Shown here: positions 26,965-36,900 of the stretch, in pieces
Numbering within the stretch: the first letter of the stretch is position 1
Layout of the letters: each line of letters opens with the position of its first letter
Source: JAWHQP01 sp032586195
Lineage (GTDB): Bacteria > Pseudomonadota > Gammaproteobacteria > Enterobacterales > Pasteurellaceae
DNA: 64,000 nt
Direction: 5' to 3'
Assembly: GCA_032586195.1 (NCBI GenBank)
Contig: JAWHQP010000002.1
Location: forward strand, 186,001 to 250,000
The notes under the pieces: generated by a model
What the model was told of the DNA's origin: nothing
Databases searched by the model: none
The model's input: only the letters and a program-made list of their open reading frames with translations
Position numbers and translations under genes: made by a program

Positions 26965-27822
26965 TCAGTATAAAAGCGAATAAAGCAATCGGCGGTACTT
27001 ATTGGTGATAGGATCATTGTTGCCGATGGCGGCGAGAATAGACAGAAATTGCTGTTTCACTTCGCCGTTGCCCGCCGTCATATCCTGCCGCAATAAGCCG
27101 AATAATAATGTCAACGCTTCTTCGTTACGGTTAGACTGGTGCAGTTGAAGGGCAAGTTTCAGGGCAATCTCCACGGTCGGATTGCGTTGATAATCTGCTT
27201 GTAATTGCTGGATTTCAGGCGTATCGGCGGCTTTAATCAGTAATTCGATTTGTGCCTGTAAACCGTGCCAGCGGCTGTCGCGATCCTGTAATGGGATTTT
27301 ATTCAGAATTTCAGCGGCAGGCTCCGTTTTTTTCATGGCAATATAGGTTTCCGCATAGAGCAGACCGATATCGGAATTCTTTTTATCGGATAACTCCCAT
27401 GCTTCTTTTAATAACGGCAGTGCCTGATCGTAGTCTTCCGCTTGTAAGAATTCCAACGCAAGATTGAATTTAATTTCTTCTTCCTTAGGCAGAATCTGGC
27501 TTAAACGCTGTTTCAGTTCTTCTTCGCCAATCGCAGTTTGGAAAGCATCTACCGCTTGTGCTTCCTTGAACAGATACACCGTCGGCAAGGCGTGGATTTG
27601 AAACTGCATCGCCACCGCTTGTTCGGCTTCGCAATTTATCTTCGCCAAGGTAAATTGGCCTTGGTATTGTTCGGTGAGACGTTCCAGAAGAGTGATGAAA
27701 TTCGCCGAGGATTCATGATTTGGGGCATAAAATGCCAATACTAACGGATGAGTTTGCGAGAGTTGTAAGACTTCGTTTAAATTTTGTTCTGAAACATCAA
27801 TAATTACCGATGGATTTACCAT
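26965..27822 (-). CDS. cnoX: CnoX/YbbN thioredoxin-like chaperedoxin, no active-site cysteines
   Basis: 285 residues, matching YbbN/CnoX length. An N-terminal thioredoxin fold (residues 1-110) has VLAFYAPNHESSANFITLL where the CxxC motif would be; both cysteines are absent, and the only Cys in the fold is the one in KINCEAEQA. A C-terminal TPR-like domain of alpha-helical repeats (residues 115-285) follows. E. coli CnoX protects substrates during bleach stress and hands them to DnaK and GroEL. Here a redox role through a CxxC is excluded. It lies between trxB and the giant adhesin gene. Confidence 0.9.
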   Translation of the reverse strand: MVNPSVIIDVSEQNLNEVLQLSQTHPLVLAFYAPNHESSANFITLLERLTEQYQGQFTLAKINCEAEQAVAMQFQIHALPTVYLFKEAQAVDAFQTAIGEEELKQRLSQILPKEEEIKFNLALEFLQAEDYDQALPLLKEAWELSDKKNSDIGLLYAETYIAMKKTEPAAEILNKIPLQDRDSRWHGLQAQIELLIKAADTPEIQQLQADYQRNPTVEIALKLALQLHQSNRNEEALTLLFGLLRQDMTAGNGEVKQQFLSILAAIGNNDPITNKYRRLLYSLLY

Positions 27823-27883
27823 ATTAATTCCTTAATAACTTTATTTTGTTCGGATTGTAACATAGCGAGGGCAGTTTCTCACC

Positions 27884-27914
27884 TATAAAAAATGCGGTGA
27901 ATAACACCGCACTT
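27884..27914 (-). terminator. Terminator of the adhesin gene from an inverted uptake signal
   Basis: TGCGGTG (27893-27899) and CACCGCA (27905-27911) pair with a 5-base loop; extended arms make AAAGTGCGGTG on the sense strand, followed by a T6 run. Confidence 0.75.
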
Positions 27915-27947
27915 TAAAATTATAAGGATAGTTATAATAAAGTTAAA

Positions 27948-30900
27948 TTACCACTGATAACCGATACTACCCCCGAAGTTAACATCATTACGTGTATTTA
28001 TACCGGCACCCAGTTTGAGTGAAATCTTGTTGTTATCGGAGTTTTTACCATAACCGACAGCAACCGCGGATTCACCCTTATAGCTACCGAAACCTACGGA
28101 AACAATGCTCTTACCCGGTTCATTAGGCCGTTGAATGAAACCGATCGCGGTCGCGCCGGCAATACCCGCACGCAGATTTTTATCAACTTTGTTAACGTGA
28201 TTGTTTAATTCGTTAACATTCGCGTTCACTTTATTCAATTGACGAACATTCACCGCATCGGTATCGGCTTTACCGTCGGCAACATTATGCACCTGGTTAT
28301 TACCCATATCGATAGTCGCATCTTTCGCAACAGTAAGGTTGTTTCCTACGGTCAGGCTGTTTACGCTGATGTCGTCTTTGAGCTTAACGGTAAGGGTATT
28401 GCCTGAAATATTCGTTTCGATATTTTTATTATCGCCTTTTATTGCAAGCGTTGTACCAAGTTTTGCCTGATGCTCACCGGAATCTCCCGTGAAGGTCAAG
28501 CCGTCATTCATCGTGGCTACCTGTTCCTGCTGGCCGTCTGATTTAGTGTAAACAAGTCGTGTTTTACTTTCACCATTCTGGCCGTCATTGTCGCTAAGCC
28601 CTTTTGAACCGTTTTGTACGCTAAGGGTTGCGGAAGTTGCAGTTTTACCGTCTGTACCTGCATTGGTTAAACCGATAGATCCGTCTTTACCGTTGATGGT
28701 GACAGATGAACCGTCTTTGCCGTTGACACTAATTGAGCCGTCTTGACCATCGGTTCCTGTTTTACCGATAGACAGATTATTATTTAACCCGAATGTTACA
28801 TTATTACCTTCTTTAGTAATTGCAATGTTGCCATCCTTGTTATTTAAATCGACGGTTGATTTTGGTGCGACATTTGAGGAATCCGTACCATTTACGGTTA
28901 AATTCCATCCCGCATTTGCCGTTTCCTGAACGGCATATAACTGGCTGCCGTTTATAGCGTCGGTGCTGTTCGGGCTGATATCTCCGTCGGCAACTCCCGT
29001 AATTTTGTGGTTACCCGCATTGATACCCGATGTGGTTATATTAACGTCACCGACGTTTAAGCCGTCTTTCGTTAACGTAACATTCTCACCGACTTTCAAG
29101 CCGTCATTGCTCATAACCGTGTTACCCGTAGTGACGGTTGTGAAGTTCACATTGTCTTTGGTCGCAACAGTATAAGTTGTGCTGCCGTCGGCATTTGTAG
29201 TTGATGTCACATCCATATTGTTGCCTGCCGCAACGCTTGTGGTTGCCGCTTTAAGGCCTTTTTCCAACTGTGATAAATTTACCGCATCACTGCTGTTTGT
29301 GCCATCGGCTACGTTAGTAATACGGCCGTCTTGACTAAAGGTGACGCCATCTTTACCGTCTTTGTTAACAATAGTTAAACCGTCAATACCGTTTGCACCT
29401 GATTTGCCGACAATAGACATGCTGTTTGTGCCGTTGCTGTCGGTAAAGGTAACACTTGCATTTTCCCCGTCTTTGCCGTTCAGTACCATGCCGGAGAAGG
29501 TCGGACGTTCGGCCATAACAAGTTCTAATGTGCCGGTATCTTTATAACGTACACCAAGGTTTGAAGATGACACCGATGTATTATTTAATACAGTTGTCGC
29601 ATTTAAACCACCTAAAAGATTTAATGTTTCGTTAAGCTTGCGAGTAACTACTTTGCCGTCATTGCCCACAAATCCTAACCCGTCATTTAAAGTGGCCACT
29701 TCTTCGGTTTCACCGTCTGATTTTGTATAAACGAGTCGGGTTTTGCTTTCACCATTGTCACCGTTATTGCCATCCAGACCTTTCGATCCGTTTTTAACGG
29801 TCAGTGTAGCCGAGTCACCGTCTTTGCCGTTTGCGCCGGCAGCTCCGGTTAGGCTGATCGAACCGTCTTTACCGTTGATAGCGACACCGGGTTTACCGTC
29901 CGTACTGAGTACGCTGATAGTTCCGTCTTTGCCGTTGCCGCCGATAGTAACATTATTATCTAAACCAAAGGTTACGTTGCCGCCTTGTTTAGTAATAACA
30001 ATACCGTTACCGGTCGTGTTTAAATCAACAGTTGCGTTAGGGGTGATATTTGTTGCGTTACTGCTGTCACCATTCGTTGTTAAATTCCAACCGGCATTCG
30101 CGGTGTTTTTGACTTCATTTAACTGATCAAGATTAACCGCATCCGTACCGTTTGCACCACGGGATACGTTAGTAATAGTGTGATTACCTGCATTGATACC
30201 TGAGTTATCAATTGTTACATCACCCACTGATAGCTGCCCCGCGGTAATATTGGTTGCATTCACATTGGCAAAACTTACGTTCTCATTCGTTGCAATGGTA
30301 ATATTTGTGCCGTTTTGTGAAAGCTTCATATTATTACCGGCGGTATAAGTCAGAGTGTCACCGGCATTAATTTTTTCTGCACCGGTATTTTCACCTAGAC
30401 TACCTGTACCAGTAGAACTAATCGTTGCGTTCCAGCTTGCATTATTAATAGCAGCAGCTGTTTGCGCCGCAGTCCAATAACCGGTTGAAGCGTTATCACC
30501 GGCAGAGACCGTGCCGTTAGTATTAATCGTTGATGTAGTTGAGTTTACACTGTAACTTATATTTGTAGTGTTGCCGTCAGAGGTTACATTTGCTGTTGTT
30601 CCATTGCCATTGATAAAATTCACAGTATTGCCGGCGGTGATTTTATCTGCCGTAGCACCGTTATTTTGAATCGTCCAGCCGGCATTATTAGTTACATTTA
30701 CTAAGTCATTGACTGTTGCAATACCGCCGTTAGTTGTATTACCTTCTGCAATACCTGTTGTACTGTTTACTGTTGCCGTACCGGTTTTCACATCAAAGGT
30801 GAAATTAGTGGTGTTCGCGGTTGAATTATCCGCATTTACGGTAACTGTGGAACTGTTATTAAAGCCAACGTTATTACCGGCAGCCACTTTGTTAACGGTT

Positions 30901-33900
30901 GTCCCGTTGGTTTGAACATTCCAGCCAGCACTATTGATTGCCTGTGTTACGGTAGAAGCATTTACCAAATTGGCATCGTTACCATTATTAGCTACGGAAA
31001 CTGTTCCGTTAGCGTTAGGAGTAATACCTGTCGTATTAGCCGCTACGTTATAAATAGTCTGGCCATTTCCACCGGTAGAACTGCTGATATTAATGGTGCT
31101 CTTATCTCCGGTGACTTCCGTTTTCGCCGTATTGGCTACATTGGTTAACTGACCGTAGTTTACTGCATCAGTGCTATTTGTACCGTTCGCTACATTTACG
31201 ATCGTATTATTACCGTTATCCAAACCGCTATTAGTTAGGGTGACATTACCGTTTTTACCTCCGGTAATAGTGATACCCGCACCGTTGATGGTTGTGGTTC
31301 CACCGAATACCGCACTGGTTAAATTGGCCAGATTCTGTGCCATCTTCAACACTAAGGTACCGTTATCATTATCTACCCGCAGGTTACCGTCGGTTACATT
31401 TGCCGATGAACTTAAATTACCCTTAATTGTTAGAGTTTCATTTAATTTCTTGTTGATTACGGAATTTGTATCGTCGCCGGTAAACTTCAAGCCGTCGTTT
31501 AAGGTCGCTACAGTTTGCGTGCCGTTTGACGTGACGTATTGAATACGATCCGTACCGTTCACACCATCTACTCCGGCTGGTCCTTGCGTAACAGTAAGAT
31601 TCGCATTGGTACCGTCCTTACCGTTCAATCCTATAGTGCCGTTAGCACCGTCTAATGTAATACCGTCTTTACCGTTTTCACCTTTTACCGTTATCGTACC
31701 CGCATTTGTACCGTCACCGACAGTCACATTACTGCTCAGACCGAAGGTGACATTGTTATTCGATTTGCTGATCACGATACCGTTACCGGCAGTATTTAAA
31801 TCCACTGTGGCGTTCGGTTTGATATTGGAAACATTAGTACTATCTCCGTTTACGGTTAAATTCCAACCGGCATTGGCTGTACTTGCCGTCGCATTTAACT
31901 GATCAAGATTGACCGCATCCGTACCGTTTGTACCAGCTTTAACATTGGTAATAGTATTACCACCGTTATCTAAGCCTTTATCCGTGAGACTTACGACAGA
32001 AGTTCCGTTGTTAATTGTTACACCATTGCCATTAATAGTGGCATTGGTGGTACCGTTATTGAATACCGCACTGGTTAAATTGGTTAAATTTTTCGCCAGT
32101 TTTACCGTTAAGGTATCTTTTCCGTTAGATACTACGCCGAGATTACCTTCTGATAGTTCGGAAACATCCTTGACTCCACCGATAATATTCGTTTGGTTAC
32201 CCAATGGCTGGGTAAACGTATTATTCGTTGTTGCATTAACTGCCGTATCACTTGCGTAAACCGTGCCACGGTTAATGGCATTAGTATTATTGGTAATATT
32301 TTGTGTGTTGTGCGCAATAGCATTACTATTATTAGTAACGTTTTGATTTGTTGCGTTTAACTGACCGAAGTTCACCGCATCACTATCGTCCGTACCGTTT
32401 GCTACGTTAGTAATCTTATTATTACCGTTATTCAACCCGTTGTTCGTTAGGCTGACATTACCATTAGAGCCTCCGGTCATAGTGATACCCGTACCGTTAA
32501 CGGTGGTATTATCGCCGAATACCGCACTGGTTAAATTGGTCAGATTCTGTGCCATTTTCAACACTAAAATGCCGTTATCATTATCTACCCGCAGATTACC
32601 GTCGGTTGCATTTGACGAGGAGTCTAGATTACCTTTTATAGTCAGAGTATCGTTTAGTTTTTTGCTAATCACAGAAGACGTATTATCACCGGTAAACTTC
32701 AAACCGTCGTTTAAGGTCGCTACGGTCTGCGTGCCGTTTGAAGTGGTATATTGAATACGATCGGTTCCGTTTACACCATCTACTCCCGGCTTACCTTGTA
32801 CAACGGTAATGTTGGCATTTGTGCCGTCTTTACCATTTAATCCTATGGTACCATTAGCACCGTCTAGTGTAATACCGTTCGTACCGTTTTCGCCTTTTAC
32901 CGTTACCGTTCCCGCGTTAGTACTGTTACCGATAGTAATATTTTCACTTAAACCGAAGCTTACATTATTGTCCGTTTTAGTGATGACAATACCGTTGCCG
33001 GTGCTATTTAAATCCACTGTGGTATTCGGTTTGATATTAGAAACATTACTACCGCCGTTTACGGTTAAATTCCAACCGGCATTGGCCGCACTGGTCGTCG
33101 CATTCAACTGATCAAGATTAACGGCATCCGTACCGTTTACGCCGGCACTTACATTGGAAATAACCTTACCGCCATTATCTAATCCATTGTTTGTGAGGCT
33201 TACGCTGGAGCCACCATTGGTAATAGTCATGCCATTACCGTTAATAGTAGTATTGGATGAATTATTACTAAACACCGCGCTGGTTAAATTCGTTAGATTT
33301 TTTGCCAACTTCACTGTTAAGGTGTCTTTTCCGTTAGATACAACACCGATATTGTCATCCGATAACGCGGAAGTATTATTAATTCCACCTATAATATTAG
33401 TTTGATTGCCTAATGCCTGAGTAAAGTTATTTGTTGCACCGTTGGATGCTACATCGCCGGCATAGACTGTCCCGCGGTTGATGGCATTAGTGTTATTAGT
33501 AATGTTCAGTGTATTATTGGCAATATTTTGCGTGTTGTTCGCAATGTTATTGCTGTTATTGGTGACATTTTGATTTGTTGCATTTAGCTGACTAAAATTA
33601 ACCGCATCAGTATCTTGCGTACCATTTGCCACATTGGAAACTACATTACCGCCCATATTAACGGTAGAACCGTTTTTCACGGTGAGATTACCGATATTTG
33701 TATCACCGCTTACGTTTAAGTTGGTAAACGAAACATTGTCTGCGGTGTTAATACTAATATTGCTACCGTTTTGTGTTAACTGGATATTTTTACCGCCGTC
33801 GATAGTGACAGTTTTACCGGCTTTTATTTGTTCGGTTGTATTGCCGGTGGTATTACCTGAAGTGGTTAAACTCCAGCTGGCGTTATTAATTGCATTGGTA

Positions 33901-36900
33901 ATTGTTGTACCGTTTACCAAATTAGTTCCGTTAGTGGCGGATACTGTTCCGTTATTAGTAGTTATATTCGTTGTTGCTACACTTAAATTATAGTTTGTCG
34001 TTCCGTTGGCATTACTTGAAGTCGTAATGGTTATCGGACTGTTCTCTGACGATACGGAAGCCTGAGTATTGGTATCCAATGACTTAATGGTTTCGTTTAA
34101 CTTACTTTCATTAAAATTGACCTGAACACCACCAGATGTTGCATTTGTCGTAATGTAAGTACCTTCGCCTTTTATTGCTAATGTATTATTTAAGGTTGCA
34201 GTAACCTTATTGTTATCATCGGCGCTCAGACCGAAAGTACCATTATTCGCACGATTTACTGCCTCAGTTAAATTATTAGAAGCAGAAATTACATAATTGG
34301 TCGTATTAGAGGAAGAGTCCAATGTACCGGTAACATTTAATAAATCCGAGCTTGAATTCACTGTCGTATTATAAGCATTGATCGTATAAATCGTGCCGTT
34401 TTCATTGGTCGTACTGGTTACATTAGTATTTGTACCGGCGATCACGGAAGACTTGCTTGCATTTAATTGATTTAAGTTCACTACGTCGGTGCCATTCGAA
34501 CCGTTTGATACGTTAGTGATGGTATTGCCCCCCATATCTATGGTTGACCCGTTTTGTACGGTCAGGTTACCTATACTGGTATTTCCGGTGACATTCAGAT
34601 CGGTAAAGGTAGCATTATCCGAAGTTGCAATAGTGATATTACTGTCGTTTTGTGTTAATTGAATGTTTTTACCACCGTCGAGCGTGACGGTTTTACCCGC
34701 TTTGATTTGCTCTGTAGAGTTATTTGCAGTATTGCCTGAAGTAGTCAAATTCCAACTTACGTTATTAATGGTATTCACTAAAGTTGTACCGTTGACTAAA
34801 CCGGTGCCGTTGGTTGCATTCGCTGTACCATTGGCTGTTGTAATATCAGTCGTGGCTACAGCCAGGCTATAATTCGTCGTACCATTACCATTCTGTGAAC
34901 TCGTTACGGTTATTGTATTGTTTGCTGCGGATACGGAGGCCTGAGTGTTTTTATCTAACGCATTGATTGTTTGGTTTAACTTAGTTTCATTTAAGGAAAT
35001 ATCAATACCGGTTGTTCCGTTAACGGCGGTTGTAATATAGCCGTTGCCGCCTTTAACTGCTAACGTGTTGTTCAAGGTAGTGGTGACGTTAGAACCGTTA
35101 TCATCACTTAACCCGAACGTACCGTTCTTAGCACGATTTACCACTTCTTTTAATTGATCGGTAGCAGTAACGGCATAATCGGTCGTATTAGAAGTAGAAT
35201 TGAATGTACCGGTAACGTTCAATAAATCTGTTGAACCTGAGCTGACAGTCGTGGCATTTGTATTAATTGTATAAATGCCATTATTATTGTTGACATTCAC
35301 ATTCTTTCCGGCAGTCACGTTCGCTACATTGGCGTTCACGGTATAGGTAGTTACGGTTGTACCGTTACTGCCCGAGGTTGTTGAAGTGCTTACTGTTGTT
35401 CCCTTTCCGGCTGTTACTGTAGAATTGTTTGCATGGAATGAAATATTAGTTGCATTATTCGAACCGTTAATGGTGGCGACGGTATTGGTACCGTTCACAT
35501 AATTGATGACGCCGCCGCGGGTCGTGTTTAATTGAGAAGAAGCATTACCATTAGCTTGTGATGTAAAATAACTGTTATTTACATAATCGGTTAAATTGTT
35601 GGCAACCATATACAATTGTGAACCGTTAATGGCATCCGTTGAAGTGGCAGTGATTTGTCCGGCAGCCACATTTTGAATTTGGCGCTTATAAGTGCTGTTG
35701 CCTACACTGATCACTGAATCTGCCTTACTTCCGGCAAAATTACCGTAAGTGATATTGTTTACTGTCGCACTGCTGGTATTTACCGATGCAGTAGTAATTG
35801 AACCACTGCCTAACGCGACGGATTGGGCAATAGTTGCTTGCGAGCTAAGTCCTAGTGCTGATGCGCCCTCTGCAGATGCTTTTGCTCTATCACCGATTGC
35901 AACGGAATAATTTGCGGTGGCATTGGCATCGATACCCACTGCTGCGGAACGTACACCGGAAGCAGTAGTACTATCGCCTAATGCACTTGAATAGTTACCG
36001 GTAGCATTAGCATTTTCCCCTAAAGCCACCGCACTTTGCGCACTGGCGTTTGCACGGTTACCGATTGCTACGGCACTATCTTTTGATGAATTGGCTTCAC
36101 TGCCGAGTGCGACAGAAGCACTAGCACTGGCTTTTGCCTGAGTCCCTAATGCCGTCGAACTTGCACCGGTTGCTGTTGAATTAACGCCGCCGGCAAAAGA
36201 ACTGTCTCCTGAGGCAGTAGAATTAGTACCTGCCGCTAAGGAATTCAGACCACTTGCATTAGCCGCATACCCCACAGCGGTTGCGCTGTAATTTAATGCC
36301 ATTGCATTTGAACCGAGAGCTGTAGCAAGTGTTGCCGAGGCATTTGCCTGGGAACCGAGGGCTGTTGCAGAACTGTTTAGCGCTTTGGCATAGTAACCGA
36401 TACTCACCGCACTATTTGCAGTCGCTGCACCTTGATAGCCGATATTTATCGCACCTATGCCACTAGTATTACCGCCCAGAGCGATAGATGAATTTCCTGT
36501 CGCATTAGCTGAATTACCGATTGCAACGGCATTTCCACCATTCGCGGCAGAATTTACCCCAAAGGCAATAGCAGAACTGTTATTGGTTGAATTTGCATTG
36601 GTTGTTGCATTGTAACCGATGGCAATATCATCATCCTTTTGGGCTTTAGCTGACTCACCTATTGCAACGGTTCTGAGACTTGTAGCAGTGGATTGGTTAC
36701 CAAGCGCCACGCTGCCTTTTCCTGAAGAGGTTGAATTAGTACCGATGGCAATGCCATTTTCTTTTGTTACATTGGAATTCGTTCCGAATGCCATAGCACT
36801 AGTGCTTCCTGCCGTGGCATTGGTACCGATGGCAGTAGCATTAGAACTATTGGCCGTGGAATTTACCCCGATAACCGTTGAAGCTTCTCCGCTGGCATTG

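Noticed and set aside
31157..35300. Regularly spaced repeats that might suggest a CRISPR array.
   Set aside because: The repeats are long coding modules in one continuous frame, not 25-40 base repeats with unique spacers, and no cas genes are nearby.
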